Of a stretch of DNA of 64,000 nucleotides, positions 9,562 to 19,641 are shown piece by piece; position 1 is the first letter of the stretch; each line of letters starts with the position of its first letter. The notes beneath the pieces are model-generated. The model was not told the DNA's origin and did no database searches. It saw only the letters and a program-made list of their open reading frames with translations. The translations under genes were made by a program, and so were the position numbers. Source of the DNA: Rudaea sp. (lineage in GTDB: Bacteria; Pseudomonadota; Gammaproteobacteria; Xanthomonadales; Rhodanobacteraceae). The stretch is taken from NCBI GenBank assembly GCA_031291055.1, contig JARLJU010000017.1, forward strand, positions 124,001 to 188,000, in the 5' to 3' direction.

Positions 9562-11184
9562 CTACTGCGCGGCGTGCGGGAAGACGAAGCGCCAGCGTCG
9601 CAGGCCGCCGCCTTCCGCATCGGCATCGAGCGTCGCCAGCACCGCACGCAACGACGCGCTGCGGATCTGCGTATCGTCCGGCACCGCTGTCAGGCCCAGC
9701 ACGCCGCGTGCCGCTCCGGCATTCGCCGCGCCGGCGTGTTGCCAGACGGCGACTGCACGTTCCAGTTGCGGCTGCGGCGTGTCGCTGGCCAGCACCACGA
9801 ATTCCTCGCGCTCGGCGTGACTGCTGACCTGCCAGGTCAGCGCCGATGTCCCCGTCTTGCCGGGAAGCTGGTAGTCGGTATTTGCGGCCAGCGGATTGGC
9901 CGGATCGAGGCCCTGCAACGGAAACAGCACGGCCGCTTCCGAGGAGCCATCATCGTCGAAAATGTAGAGGTAGGCGGCACGGTCGCTGCGGAACTTCAAC
10001 GCCAGGCGATCGCCGAGCGCGATCGTCTCTCCATCGGCCAGCGCCACGGCGCCATGCACGCCAATGCGGTAAAACGCGGCCTGCGCCTGCCAGGCAGCCA
10101 ACGGTACGCTGTGCCAGCGGCCCAGGCCCAGGCTCAACCCTGCGGCCAGCACGACCGCCAACGCGGCGAGGACCAGGAATGCGGGTCGCCAGGCTGCCGT
10201 CGCGCGTGGCGGCGCCGGCGCCAGTGCGCCGGCGAATGCCAAGGCACTGGCATGTCGTCTAGCCGGATCGCGCTCGAGCGCGCATTCGACGGCGCGGACC
10301 AGACCCCCGGGCGTATCCGGTTTCAACGCATCAAGGCGGGCGCGTTTGCCGCCTTCCTGCAGGCGCAACAGGCCGTCCAGATCCTCTGCAGCATACGGAT
10401 ACACGCCACTGATCAGGCGAAACAGGAGCACGCCCAACGCGTAGATGTCGCTGGCCGGCGACGGCGCCGCACCGCGCAGCACCTCCGGTGCCAGGTAGTT
10501 GAGCGTTCCGGAAACGACCGCCGCGTCCCTTGAATCCAGTTCGCGCGCAGCGCCGAAATCCATCAGCACGATGCGTCCGGAAACCTCGCGCATCACGTTT
10601 TCGGCCTTGATGTCGCCGTGCAACAGGTCGTGGCGGTGCACGGTGGCCAGCGCATGGCAAAGGTCCAGGCCGATGCCGCGGACCTCCTCGGCCGGAAACG
10701 GTCCGTGCTGGGCAAGCAGCTGGGCCAGCGACGTGCCGCGGATGAGCTCGGTCCACAGGCCGGCGCGACCTTCGTTCACGGCAGCGCCGTAGACGCTGAC
10801 GATATTGGCCTGGCGCACGCGCGCGAGCCGGCGCGCCTCATCGAGAAATTCGTGCGCCAGCGCCCCGGACCCGACCTTGCGCAGTTTCAACGCGACGTGC
10901 AGGTCCAGCATCGGATCGTAGGCGCGCCAGACATCGCCCTGCGTCCCGCTGCCGAGCGGCTCGAGCACGGTCAGCGCACCGAAGCGGAAACGGCCCGAAC
11001 GCGGCGTGTCGCGGCCATCGCTGACCTGGACATGACGGAAGCCCTGTACGAGTTGCTCCATCTCGCGCAGACCCTGCAACGCCGGATTGACGTTGCCGGC
11101 ATCGCGCCAGTCCACCGGCTCATCGTCGGCGATGCGTGCAGCAAGCCTTTCCAGTTGATCCTTGCTGGTGGAGTCCGGGTTCAT
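9562..11184 (-). CDS. Membrane Ser/Thr protein kinase with C-terminal DUF4384-like domain
   Basis: A 540-residue Hanks-type kinase. The kinase domain spans residues ~66-320: glycine loop GSGTQGDVW, ATP-anchoring Lys100 in VALK, Glu116, catalytic loop HGDIKAEN (189-196), DFG at 209-211 and APE at 232-234. The usual HRD is HGD, so it belongs to the non-RD type. One transmembrane helix (about 335-355) follows, which places the C-terminal ~185 residues outside the cytoplasm. That part contains a DUF4384-like block (LALKFRSDRAAYLYIFDDDG...AVLFPL). The start has AAAAAAGG upstream of ATG. The gene follows the sigma factor by 87 bp and precedes the TPR-CHAT gene; the order suggests that the kinase controls the sigma factor, the protease, or both. 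Confidence 0.9.
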   Translation of the reverse strand: MNPDSTSKDQLERLAARIADDEPVDWRDAGNVNPALQGLREMEQLVQGFRHVQVSDGRDTPRSGRFRFGALTVLEPLGSGTQGDVWRAYDPMLDLHVALKLRKVGSGALAHEFLDEARRLARVRQANIVSVYGAAVNEGRAGLWTELIRGTSLAQLLAQHGPFPAEEVRGIGLDLCHALATVHRHDLLHGDIKAENVMREVSGRIVLMDFGAARELDSRDAAVVSGTLNYLAPEVLRGAAPSPASDIYALGVLLFRLISGVYPYAAEDLDGLLRLQEGGKRARLDALKPDTPGGLVRAVECALERDPARRHASALAFAGALAPAPPRATAAWRPAFLVLAALAVVLAAGLSLGLGRWHSVPLAAWQAQAAFYRIGVHGAVALADGETIALGDRLALKFRSDRAAYLYIFDDDGSSEAAVLFPLQGLDPANPLAANTDYQLPGKTGTSALTWQVSSHAEREEFVVLASDTPQPQLERAVAVWQHAGAANAGAARGVLGLTAVPDDTQIRSASLRAVLATLDADAEGGGLRRWRFVFPHAAQ

Positions 11185-11271
11185 GCATTCGACCTTTTTT
11201 CGTTCGTGCGGGCTGGCTTGTCTTCACACAAACGTCACGCGCGATGCGAACCGAACACGGGCGCAATGCGC

Positions 11272-11877
11272 CTAGGACTGTTCGGTACCCAACTCGCTGG
11301 AAAGCTGCACGATCGCGCGCGCCACCATGACCCGGACCGCATCCGGCGTGCTGCCGACTTCGGCGGCGATTTCCGGATAGCTCATGCCGAATTCCACGCG
11401 CATCACGATCAACCCCTGCTGGCGCTTGGGCAACGCGGCGAGCGCCTGCTCGTAAGCACGCACGCGCTCGGAGCCGACAATGCGCTCGATCAGCGCTGGC
11501 GCTTCCGGATCGCTCAACTCGACATCGATCTGCGCATGCTCGGGACGGCGCTGATGGCGGCGGATCTCATCGCGCACCTGGTTGAGCAGCGCCTGACGCA
11601 GATAGGCCAGGAAGGCGCCGGGGCCGGCGCTTTCGAACTGATCCAGCCGTGCCAGTGCCTTGACCAGGGTAACCTGGACCAGATCGTCGGTCTCGTTCAG
11701 GTCGCGCATCTGCCGCGGCAGACGGCCATGCGCCCAGCGCTGCAGCAACGGCAGAAAACGCCGCAGCAACCGCTCGCGCGCACCGGCGTCACCGGCCTGC
11801 ACGCGCCGGATCAGAACGATCGTCGGCTCAGCGGTGACGCTGCCAATCTTGTCGTCGCTTTCGACCATGCCATTCAT
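11272..11877 (-). CDS. Sigma-70 family (ECF-like) RNA polymerase sigma factor
   Basis: About 200 residues. Region 2 contains DLVQVTLVKALARLDQF and AYLRQALLNQVRDEIRR; region 4 contains ALPKRQQGLIVMRVEFGMSYPEIAAEVGST in pieces, with a helix-turn-helix recognition part. No region 1.1 or 3 is seen, as in ECF factors. The frame is open to 11949; the ATG at 11877 (or 11868) is preferred because a purine-rich GGGCAGGGCGGG precedes it and because it leaves room for a divergent promoter. No anti-sigma gene is adjacent; instead a Ser/Thr kinase follows. Kinase-linked ECF groups such as ECF43 are activated by phosphorylation, so that mode is plausible here, but the subgroup cannot be set without alignment. 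Confidence 0.85.
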   Translation of the reverse strand: MNGMVESDDKIGSVTAEPTIVLIRRVQAGDAGARERLLRRFLPLLQRWAHGRLPRQMRDLNETDDLVQVTLVKALARLDQFESAGPGAFLAYLRQALLNQVRDEIRRHQRRPEHAQIDVELSDPEAPALIERIVGSERVRAYEQALAALPKRQQGLIVMRVEFGMSYPEIAAEVGSTPDAVRVMVARAIVQLSSELGTEQS

Positions 11878-11997
11878 CCCGCCCTGCCCATCAGCATAAC
11901 GTTGCAGCCGCATGCCGCGATAGCCACGCATCGGTGACCGGGCCACCATTGCCGCGGCACGTATGCGAATGCTTTAAGATCGGTGTTTTCGCCGCGT

Positions 11998-14400
11998 ATG
12001 CCGATCATGCCCCAACGCCGCCCACTGTTGCGCCGCCTGCTGCTGATTCTTGTTGTCCTGGCCCTGCTTGCCGTGTCCGGCATCTGGCTCGGGTTGCACG
12101 CCAGCCTGCCTCGTCTGGACGGCCAGCTCATCACACCCGGACTGAATGCGCCGGTAACGATTTCGCGTGATGCGCTTGGCGTAGCCAGCATCCGCGGGGC
12201 GAGCAGACGCGACGTGTCCTACGCGCTGGGTTTCGTGCACGCACAGGAACGCTACTTCGAAATGGATCTGATGCGCCGCGCGTCCGCCGGCGAGTTGTCC
12301 GAGCTGGTCGGTGCCGCCGCGTTGCCGATGGACCGGCAACGGCGGCCGTTCCGCATGCGCGCACGCGCGGAAAAAATCCTTGCGACGGTCACGCCGGCAG
12401 AACGCAGCGAACTGGCCGCGTATTGCGCCGGGGTCAATGCCGGGCTTGCCGCACTGGGCTCGCGTCCCTGGGAATACTGGCTGCTCGGTGCGCCACCGCG
12501 CGGCTGGAGCGAAGCCGACAGCGTCCTGGTGCTGGATGCGATGTTCTTCGACCTCAACGACTCGACCAATGCGCGCGAACTGGCATTTGCGAAGATCAAA
12601 AGCGCGCTGGGCGACAACGTCTACAAGTTCCTGTCCGCCAGCGGTGGTCCGTGGGACGCGCCCTTGCTCGGGCCGCCGATGAAATATCCGCCACTGCCGG
12701 CAGCGACCGATATCGACCTGAGCAAGCTCGATTCGAAACTCCTGCGCATGCCGCCACCGGCCGTCGAGCCGCACACGACGCCAGGCAGCAACAGCTTTGC
12801 CGTGAACGGTGCGCTGACGTCGACTCACGCCGCGCTCGTTGCCAACGACATGCACCTGACTTTGCGCGTGCCCAACATCTGGTTTCGCGCACGCCTACAG
12901 TATCCGAGCCCGCGCAACGCCGGTGAAAGCGTGGATCTGATCGGCGTAACCCTACCCGGCACGCCAGCCCTAGTCGCGGGCAGCAATCGCCATGTCGCCT
13001 GGGCGTTCACCAACAGCTATGGCGACTGGATGGACTGGGTACGCGTCAGCATCGACCCGGCCGACAAGAGCCGCTACCGCAACGCCACCGGTTCGCAGGC
13101 GCTGCTGCAAAGTGAAGAAATCATCAAGGTGCACCATGCGCCGGACGAAAGAATCCATGTGCGCGACACCGAATGGGGACCAATCCTGGCCGAGGATACC
13201 GACGGCACACCGCTGGCCCTGGCGTGGACGGCATTGCAGCCCGACGGCATCAACCTTGGGCTGATGCATTTGGATGTCGCCGAAAACGTCGACGAAGCCG
13301 TCGACGTCGCCAACCGCAGCGGCATGCCGCCACAGAACTTCGTCGTCGGCGACAGCGCCGGCAATATCGGCTGGACCATCGCCGGGCGCATCCCGCGCCG
13401 CGAGGGCGCTTACGATCCGCTGCTGCCGTCGGACTGGAGCCAGGCCGGCACCGGCTGGAACGGATGGCTGGCGCCGCAGGAATATCCGCGCCTGCCGAAT
13501 CCGCCGGCGCAGCGCATCTGGACCGCGAACGCGCGCACACTGGATTTTGAAAGCGCCGATTTCGCCAAGCTCGGCGACGGCGGCTACGACCTTGGCGCAC
13601 GTGCGCGTCAGATTCGCGACGATCTGAAAAAGAAGGATCACTTCGCGCCAGACGACATGCTCGCAACCCAGCTCGACGACCGCGCCATCTTCATGACCCA
13701 CTGGCACGATGCACTGCTGGACGTGCTCAAGCATGCCGGCGACGTGCCGGAGCTGGCCGCCATGAAACGGTATACCGAGGACTGGAATGGCCGCGCCGAC
13801 CCGGCATCGGTCGGCTATCGCCTGACCCGCAGCTTCCGCCTCGAAGTGGTCGATACGATCATCGATGGCTTCGCCGCCGCGGTGCGCGCAAAGTACAAGG
13901 ATTTCGCCGCGCCGCACCTGCCGCAGGCAGAAATCCTCGTGGACGCGATCCTCCTGCAACGGCCCGCGCACCTGCTGCCGCCGGGCTACGACAACTGGGA
14001 CGACTTGCTGCGCAAATGCGCCGAACGCGTCGCCAAGCGACTCGCCGGCGAGCCGGGCGGCCTCGCGGCGAAGACGTGGGGAGCATCCGACACCACCCGC
14101 ATCCGCCATCCGTTGAGCGCAGCCCTGCCTGGCCTTGGCTGGCTGCTCGACATGCCCGGCGAACAGTTGCCCGGCGATTCGAACATGCCACGCGTGCAGG
14201 GTGCGAGTTTCGGTGCGTCGGAACGCTTCGCGGTCGAGCCGGGCCACGAGGAATACGGCTATTTCCACATGCCCGGCGGCCAGAGCGACAACCCGCTGTC
14301 GCCGTTCTATGGCGCCGGGCACGAAGACTGGGCGCAGGGCAAGGCGACGCCGTTCATGCCGGGCATGCCAAAATATACTCTCGTGCTCGAGCCACGCTGA
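11998..14400 (+). CDS. Penicillin acylase family (Ntn hydrolase) protein
   Basis: About 800 residues, a typical length for the penicillin/cephalosporin/AHL acylase family. It has an N-terminal hydrophobic segment (LLRRLLLILVVLALLAVSGIW) for export, and then the alpha-chain block DALGVASIRGASRRDVSYALGFVHAQERYFEMDLMRR (in parts). Autoprocessing would expose the nucleophile Ser at codon 12787-12789 in TPG-SNSFAV (residue 264 from this start). Downstream family blocks are VGDSAGNIGWTIAGRIP and GASFGASERFAVEPG. The frame also has a GTG at 11983 and an ATG at 12007; none has a clear Shine-Dalgarno. It is divergent from the sigma factor. Substrates in this family include beta-lactam side chains and acyl-homoserine lactones; the sequence does not say which. 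Confidence 0.9.
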   Translation: MPIMPQRRPLLRRLLLILVVLALLAVSGIWLGLHASLPRLDGQLITPGLNAPVTISRDALGVASIRGASRRDVSYALGFVHAQERYFEMDLMRRASAGELSELVGAAALPMDRQRRPFRMRARAEKILATVTPAERSELAAYCAGVNAGLAALGSRPWEYWLLGAPPRGWSEADSVLVLDAMFFDLNDSTNARELAFAKIKSALGDNVYKFLSASGGPWDAPLLGPPMKYPPLPAATDIDLSKLDSKLLRMPPPAVEPHTTPGSNSFAVNGALTSTHAALVANDMHLTLRVPNIWFRARLQYPSPRNAGESVDLIGVTLPGTPALVAGSNRHVAWAFTNSYGDWMDWVRVSIDPADKSRYRNATGSQALLQSEEIIKVHHAPDERIHVRDTEWGPILAEDTDGTPLALAWTALQPDGINLGLMHLDVAENVDEAVDVANRSGMPPQNFVVGDSAGNIGWTIAGRIPRREGAYDPLLPSDWSQAGTGWNGWLAPQEYPRLPNPPAQRIWTANARTLDFESADFAKLGDGGYDLGARARQIRDDLKKKDHFAPDDMLATQLDDRAIFMTHWHDALLDVLKHAGDVPELAAMKRYTEDWNGRADPASVGYRLTRSFRLEVVDTIIDGFAAAVRAKYKDFAAPHLPQAEILVDAILLQRPAHLLPPGYDNWDDLLRKCAERVAKRLAGEPGGLAAKTWGASDTTRIRHPLSAALPGLGWLLDMPGEQLPGDSNMPRVQGASFGASERFAVEPGHEEYGYFHMPGGQSDNPLSPFYGAGHEDWAQGKATPFMPGMPKYTLVLEPR

Positions 14401-14402
14401 TC

Positions 14403-14510
14403 ATGAGTGGAAATCTCGTACCCGACGAGATCACCCACCTGCGTTTCGCGCTCTGGGACTCAGGCGACAGCAGTTACGACCCCGTCGTCCTGCTCGACAA
14501 TTTCCAGTAG
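14403..14510 (+). pseudogene. Short fragment resembling the end of a choice-of-anchor L type domain
   Basis: A 35-residue ORF directly after the acylase stop. It reads LRFALWDSGDSSYDPVVLLDN, the pattern (hydrophobic strand, D-x-GDS-x-YDS-x-V-x-IDN) seen at the C-terminal end of choice-of-anchor L domains in secreted proteins. Nothing upstream supplies the rest of such a domain. It is either a gene remnant left by a rearrangement or a chance ORF; the motif makes a remnant more likely. Confidence 0.35.
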
Positions 14511-14560
14511 TCGCCGCAGCCGACGGCGACCGGAACCTAAAGGAACCGAGCAGCGTAGCG

Positions 14561-15691
14561 CTACGCCAGCAACCGCTCGGCGATGCGCAGGTACAGCCCC
14601 GGCAGCATCTGCAGTTCATCGATCGCGACATGCTCGTCGAGCTTGTGGATCGAGACGTTCACCGGCCCGACTTCGACGACTTCGGCACCCATCGGCGCGA
14701 TGAAGCGCGCGTCCGAGGTACCGCCGCCGGTGTCGGCCCTGGGCACAATTCCACAAATATCCTCTATCGCCGCTTCGACCGCACTGCGCAACGCGCCGGT
14801 TCGCGTAAGGAACGGCTCGCCCGAGGTGTTCCAGTCGAGCGTGAAGTCGAGGCCATGCCGGTGCAGGATCGCCTCGGTGCGCTCGCGCAGGCTTCCTGCC
14901 GTGCTCGCCGTGCAATAGCGGAAATTGAACCACGCTTCAAGTGCTCCGGGCACGACGTTGTAGGCGCCGGTGCCGGCGTGGATGTTGGAGATCTGGAACG
15001 ATGTCGGCGGAAACTCCGCGTTGCCGTCATCCCAGTGTGTCGCCGCGAGTTCTGCGAGCGCCGGTGCGGCCAGATGGATGGGGTTGCGCACCTTGTCCGG
15101 GTAGGCGACATGGCCCTGTAGGCCGTGCACGGTCAACGCGCCCGACAGCGAACCTCGCCGTCCCACGCGCACGATGTCGCCCAGGCGTTCGGCCGACGAC
15201 GGTTCGCCGACCACACAGAAGTCGATGCCCTGCCCGCGGTGGCGGAATTCCTCGACCACGCGTCTCACGCCGTCGCGATTGGTCGGGCCTTCCTCGTCGC
15301 TGGTCAGCAGCAGCGCCACCGTACCGCGATGATCTGCATGCGCCGTCACGAATGATTCCAGGGCAAGCGTCATTGCTGCAACACCGGATTTCATGTCCGC
15401 CGCACCACGGCCATATAAACGGCCATCGCGCACGGTTGGAACGAACGGCGCGCTGCTCCAGTCTGCTTCCGGACCGCTCGGCACGACATCGGTATGGCCG
15501 AGAAACACCAGCACAGGAGTCTCGGTACCATGCGTCGCCCAGAGATTGTCGACGCTCCCGTAGCGGAGGTGTTCTGTGGAAAATCCCGCGCGCGCCAGAC
15601 GCCAGGCAAGCAAGTGCTGGCAGCCTGCATCGTCCGGTGTCACCGAGGCGCGGCTGATCAGTTCGCTGGTGAGTTCGAGGATCGTAGTCAT
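14561..15691 (-). CDS. dapE: Succinyl-diaminopimelate desuccinylase
   Basis: A 376-residue dinuclear zinc hydrolase that removes succinate from N-succinyl-LL-2,6-diaminopimelate in the lysine/peptidoglycan branch. Metal and catalytic residues are in place: His67 in GHTDVVP, bridging Asp99 in [10 protein letters not shown], and Glu133-Glu134 in TSDEEGP. The C-terminal block with GGGTSDARF is conserved. Length matches the E. coli and Haemophilus enzymes. Its ATG overlaps the stop of the upstream ArsC-like gene by 4 bp, so it is read as part of the glnD-dapD-arsC-like-dapE run. Confidence 0.96.
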   Translation of the reverse strand: MTTILELTSELISRASVTPDDAGCQHLLAWRLARAGFSTEHLRYGSVDNLWATHGTETPVLVFLGHTDVVPSGPEADWSSAPFVPTVRDGRLYGRGAADMKSGVAAMTLALESFVTAHADHRGTVALLLTSDEEGPTNRDGVRRVVEEFRHRGQGIDFCVVGEPSSAERLGDIVRVGRRGSLSGALTVHGLQGHVAYPDKVRNPIHLAAPALAELAATHWDDGNAEFPPTSFQISNIHAGTGAYNVVPGALEAWFNFRYCTASTAGSLRERTEAILHRHGLDFTLDWNTSGEPFLTRTGALRSAVEAAIEDICGIVPRADTGGGTSDARFIAPMGAEVVEVGPVNVSIHKLDEHVAIDELQMLPGLYLRIAERLLA

Positions 15692-16041
15692 TGGTCGAAC
15701 AATTTCGCGAACAATTTGTCGGTGAACCCCAGGCTCACGGTGCCATCAGGCAGTATCACCACCGGCCGTCGCACCAGTGCCGGATATTCCCTGATCAGCA
15801 GCAGCCATTCCGGATCCGAGCCCGGCGTCTTGCGCGCGGACGCCAGGTTGCGCCAGGTCATGCCGGCGCGATTGACGAGCTTTTCCCAGCCGCCGACGGC
15901 TTTCGCCCAGCCTTTCAGCATTGCCGGGGCGACGGGTTGCTCACGATAGTCGATGAAGTCGTGCGCGACCTCGTGCCGCTCGAGCCACTTGCGCGCTTTC
16001 TGGCAGGTGCTGCATTTGTCGAGACCATAAATTTTTATCAT
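15688..16041 (-). CDS. ArsC/Spx-family thioredoxin-fold protein (YffB-like)
   Basis: A 117-residue protein of the ArsC/Spx family. The N-terminus is [12 protein letters not shown], with Cys10 and Cys13 in a CxxC arrangement, then the family blocks [18 protein letters not shown] and [10 protein letters not shown]. It is much closer to YffB-type proteins, placed next to dapE in many gammaproteobacteria, than to true arsenate reductases, and there is no ars operon here. It lies between dapD (83-bp gap) and dapE (4-bp ATGA overlap). The cellular role of this family is not settled. Confidence 0.88.
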   Translation of the reverse strand: MIKIYGLDKCSTCQKARKWLERHEVAHDFIDYREQPVAPAMLKGWAKAVGGWEKLVNRAGMTWRNLASARKTPGSDPEWLLLIREYPALVRRPVVILPDGTVSLGFTDKLFAKLFDQ

Positions 16042-16124
16042 GCCTACTCGCTTTGCTCATGCGGTTGCTGGTTGTCGGAAAAACCACCTATTTTTACCAA
16101 CGGCCGGGGTCCGACAAGCCATGC

Positions 16125-16949
16125 TCACTCCCCACGCAACAACTCATTCAACGACGTCTTCGCACGCGTCTTCTCATCAACCTGCTTGACGATCACGGCG
16201 GCATACAGGCTGTGGCTGCCGTCCTTCGCCGGCAGGCCGCCGGAAACGACGACACTTCCGGCGGGTACGCGGCCGTAATGTACCTTTCCCGTAGCGCGAT
16301 CGTAGATGCGCGTGGACTGGCCGAGGAACACGCCCATGCCGATCACGCTGCCGCGTTCGACGACCACGCCCTCGACGACTTCCGAGCGCGCGCCGATGAA
16401 GCAATCGTCTTCGATGATGGTCGGCCCGGCCTGCAGCGGCTCGAGCACGCCGCCGATGCCCGCACCGCCGGACAGATGTACATTTTTACCAATTTGCGCA
16501 CAGGAGCCGACCGTGGCCCAGGTATCGACCATCGTCCCCGCGCCGACGCTGGCGCCGATATTGACGAAGCTCGGCATCAGGACTACGTCCTTGCCGATAT
16601 GCGCGCCACGCCGCACGATCGCGCCCGGGACCGCGCGCGCGCCGAGCCTATCGAAGCGCTCGTCGTCGAAGCCCTCGAAACGCAGGGCCACCTTGTCGAA
16701 ATACGGCGCCGGCGTCGCCTCCATCAGACGGTTCGGGCTGACGCGAAAATACAAAAGGACTGCCTTCTTCAACCACTGGTGCACGCGCCAGCCACCCTGC
16801 CCGTCCGGCTCGGCAACATGGCGCTCGCCGCTTTCCAGCAAATCCAGCGTCTGCTCGATTGCCGGCCGCAGATGGGTCTGGATTTCGCTCTGGGTCAACT
16901 CGGCGCGGCGTTCCCAGGCACTGTCGATCAGGGTCTCAAGCGGCTCCAT
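16125..16949 (-). CDS. dapD: 2,3,4,5-Tetrahydropyridine-2,6-dicarboxylate N-succinyltransferase
   Basis: 274 residues, the same length as E. coli DapD. It transfers succinyl from succinyl-CoA to tetrahydrodipicolinate in diaminopimelate synthesis. The N-terminal helical domain ([10 protein letters not shown]) is followed by a left-handed beta-helix of hexapeptide repeats with the family signature [20 protein letters not shown] and a [19 protein letters not shown] block. The start lies inside the 3' end of glnD (14-bp overlap), which indicates coupled translation. Confidence 0.96.
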   Translation of the reverse strand: MEPLETLIDSAWERRAELTQSEIQTHLRPAIEQTLDLLESGERHVAEPDGQGGWRVHQWLKKAVLLYFRVSPNRLMEATPAPYFDKVALRFEGFDDERFDRLGARAVPGAIVRRGAHIGKDVVLMPSFVNIGASVGAGTMVDTWATVGSCAQIGKNVHLSGGAGIGGVLEPLQAGPTIIEDDCFIGARSEVVEGVVVERGSVIGMGVFLGQSTRIYDRATGKVHYGRVPAGSVVVSGGLPAKDGSHSLYAAVIVKQVDEKTRAKTSLNELLRGE

Positions 16950-19620
16950 GTTGTTCCCTCGGCGCGTCGAGCAGATGAATCAGGGCGCTGCGCAATGCCT
17001 CGCACGCGGTGGCGTCCAGCTGCATATCGTGTTCGTCACTGATCAAGAAAAAATCCTCCACGCGTTCGCCGAACGTGGCGATGCGCGCATCATGCACGCG
17101 AATGCGGCGTTCGCGAAAGAGCTGCGCGACCGCGGCCAGCAGGCCAGGACGATCCGCACAGACGATGGCGACCTGGGTGCGGCCACGCACCGGCTGCGGG
17201 CTGAATTCGATCCGCGTGGCGATCGGGAAATGACGCAGCGAACGCGATGACGCGCGCGCCACCAGATCGACGTGGTACGGCGTCTGCCCCAGCGCCTGCG
17301 TCAGGGCGCGCTGCAGGCGTGCGATCCGCGCCGGATCGGTCAGCGCATGGCCTTCGCTGTCGAGCACGAGAAAACTGTCCAGGCTCATGCCGCTGCGCGA
17401 AGTCACCACGCGCGCATCCAGCACCGACAGGCGCATGCGGTCGAGCACCGCCGTGATCGCCGCGAACAAACCGTCGCGATCGGCCGCGTGTACGAAGACT
17501 TCGGTGCCGCCGCGCGACCCTTGCGCCTGGATCAGCACCAGCGGCTCCGCGCTGCCGGCCCTGGCGATGCCGGCGGTCTGCCAGGCAATCTGTTCCGCGC
17601 TGAAACGCAGGAAGCTCTCTTCCGGAAAATCCGCCCACAGCGGCGCGACGGTCGCATCGTCGATACCCTGTGCCTGCAGCAGCGCGCGCGCCAGCTGCTG
17701 GCACTCGCGCACGCGCTCGTCGGCATGCGGCACGCGTTCCAGTCCGCTGCGCAGCGCGAAACGTGCGTTGATGTACAGATCCGCCAGCAGCTTGTCTTTC
17801 CACGAATTCCACAATTTCGCACTGGTGCCGGAAATGTCGGCGACGGTCAGCAGGTACAGATAGTCCAGCCGCTCCCAATCAGCCACTTCAGCAGCGAAGC
17901 GATGCACGACCTCCGGATCGGTGATGTCCTGGCGCTGTGCAGTCACGCTCATCAGCAGGTGGCGGCGCACGAGCCAGGCAACCAGGTCGACGTCGGCGGA
18001 AGGCAGACGCAGGCGCGTGCAGAACTCGCGCGCTTCCGTTTCGCCCAGTTCGGAATGATCGCCGCCGCGACCCTTGGCTATGTCGTGGAACAGGGCCGCG
18101 AGCAAGAGCAACTCAGGCTTGGACAAGCGCGCCCACAATTCATGCGCGCCGGTAAATTCGGCGGACGCCGAAGCGTCGGCGAAGCGTGCAACGTTGCGCA
18201 ACACGCGGATCGTGTGCTCGTCCACCGTATACACGTGGAAAAGGTCGTATTGCATGCGTCCGACCACGCGCCCGAACGCCGGCAGATAGCGCGCCAGCAC
18301 CCCGTAGTGGTTCATGCGCGCGAGCGCTTCCACGGCGACTGCACCACGGCGCAACAGGCGCGCGAAGGCCAAGTTCACGTCGTCGTCGGCCATCAGCGCA
18401 TCGCCCCAATGCGCCAGGGCATCGTCGATGCGGCGCACCAGGTCCGCGCGCAGGCTCTTGATCTCGGGATTTTCGCCCCAGACGCGAAACAGGTCGATCA
18501 GGGCCGCCGGACGCTGCAGGAACAGGTCGGGCGGGTCGCAGTCGAGGCGATCGCCGACACTGATGAAATCCAGGCTCAGGCGCCGCGTGCGCAATTGCGC
18601 CTCAGGGTCCAGCGCTTCTTCGCAACGGCGCAGGAACTGTGCACTCAGGCGCTCAAGCGCGATCGCGGCGCGGTAGTAGCCCTGCATGAATTGCTCGACC
18701 GCCAGGTTCTGGCGATGCTCGTCGATGAAGCCGAATTGCAGCGCCAGGGTACGTTGATAGTCGAAAAGCAGGCGTTCTTCGGCACGGCCGGCGGCCAGGT
18801 GCAAGGCGAAGCGGATGCGCTGCAGCAGCTTCTGCGCGTGTTCTGCAGTCGCCGCTTCGGCCACTGAAAGCATTCCGCGTTGTGCCAGCGTGGAAAATCC
18901 CGTCGCGCCAAACAGGCGTTTTCCCAGCCAGTGGATCAGGTGCAGCGCACGCAAACCGCCCGGCCCTTCCTTGATATTCGGTTCAAGATTGTAGGCGGTG
19001 TCATCAAAGCGCACATGCCGGTGTTCGCGATCGGCGCGCCGCGCCGCCAGATACGCCGGTCGCGGCCAGATTTTTTCATCGTCGAGCAGACTGGCCAGGC
19101 CGGCATCGAGCGTCGCTGCGCCGGCGATCCGCCGCGCATCGAGCAGGCTGGTATAAATTGTCGCATCCTGCGCCGCCAGTTTGCGGCATTCGTCCAGCGT
19201 GCGCAGCGCGTGCCCGGGTCTCAGGCCCACGTCCCACAGGCAGGTGAAGAACGATTCCAGTGCGCGCAATGTCGATGCCTGCGGCGACATTTCGCATAAT
19301 GCGAGCAGGTCCACATCGGAAAAGGGAAACAGCTCGGCGCGGCCATAGCCGCCGACTGCATACAGGGCCAGGTCGGGCGGATCGCCGACGCAGGCATTCC
19401 AGACATGCGCGACGATGCGGGTTACGGCATCGGAACGCGCAGCTAATAGCGACTCGACCTTGGCGCCAGCGCGGAATGCATCGGCCAGCTGGCGAGCAAT
19501 GTCGCCGAGCAACTGGCGCAGCGCAAGCCGGGCGACATCGGACACGCCCGAGCGCGGCACGGTGGATGGCAGACGCGGCAACGTCGGCAAATTGGCGGCG
19601 GAAAGTGACATCGGCGACAT
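16936..19620 (-). CDS. glnD: [Protein-PII] uridylyltransferase / uridylyl-removing enzyme
   Basis: 894 residues, as in E. coli (890). It uridylylates PII when glutamine is low and deuridylylates it when glutamine is high. The N-terminal nucleotidyltransferase domain carries [17 protein letters not shown]. The HD domain (about 470-590) carries [17 protein letters not shown], the uridylyl-removing site. Two ACT domains close the protein ([15 protein letters not shown] and [19 protein letters not shown] regions) and bind glutamine. The start can be the ATG at 19620 or the one 9 bp downstream. A 12-bp palindrome lies immediately upstream. Confidence 0.96.
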   Translation of the reverse strand: MSPMSLSAANLPTLPRLPSTVPRSGVSDVARLALRQLLGDIARQLADAFRAGAKVESLLAARSDAVTRIVAHVWNACVGDPPDLALYAVGGYGRAELFPFSDVDLLALCEMSPQASTLRALESFFTCLWDVGLRPGHALRTLDECRKLAAQDATIYTSLLDARRIAGAATLDAGLASLLDDEKIWPRPAYLAARRADREHRHVRFDDTAYNLEPNIKEGPGGLRALHLIHWLGKRLFGATGFSTLAQRGMLSVAEAATAEHAQKLLQRIRFALHLAAGRAEERLLFDYQRTLALQFGFIDEHRQNLAVEQFMQGYYRAAIALERLSAQFLRRCEEALDPEAQLRTRRLSLDFISVGDRLDCDPPDLFLQRPAALIDLFRVWGENPEIKSLRADLVRRIDDALAHWGDALMADDDVNLAFARLLRRGAVAVEALARMNHYGVLARYLPAFGRVVGRMQYDLFHVYTVDEHTIRVLRNVARFADASASAEFTGAHELWARLSKPELLLLAALFHDIAKGRGGDHSELGETEAREFCTRLRLPSADVDLVAWLVRRHLLMSVTAQRQDITDPEVVHRFAAEVADWERLDYLYLLTVADISGTSAKLWNSWKDKLLADLYINARFALRSGLERVPHADERVRECQQLARALLQAQGIDDATVAPLWADFPEESFLRFSAEQIAWQTAGIARAGSAEPLVLIQAQGSRGGTEVFVHAADRDGLFAAITAVLDRMRLSVLDARVVTSRSGMSLDSFLVLDSEGHALTDPARIARLQRALTQALGQTPYHVDLVARASSRSLRHFPIATRIEFSPQPVRGRTQVAIVCADRPGLLAAVAQLFRERRIRVHDARIATFGERVEDFFLISDEHDMQLDATACEALRSALIHLLDAPREQHGAA

Positions 19621-19625
19621 CGTAC

Positions 19626-19637
19626 GTCAGCGCTGAC
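19626..19637. promoter_or_regulatory. Perfect 12-bp palindrome at the glnD start
   Basis: GTCAGCGCTGAC reads the same on both strands and ends 6 bp before the glnD ATG. Its position would cover the ribosome-binding region in DNA or mRNA form. It may be an operator or a small RNA hairpin. No known consensus is matched with certainty. Confidence 0.3.
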
Positions 19638-19641
19638 TCAT

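Noticed and set aside
11974..11980. TAAGAT as a -10 element for the acylase gene
   Set aside because: The best -35 (TTGCCG) would need a 20-bp spacer, and the hexamer is only about 10 bp from the possible GTG start.
15688..16041. True arsenate reductase
   Set aside because: The gene is in the dap cluster, and the sequence is of the YffB type; there are no other ars genes.
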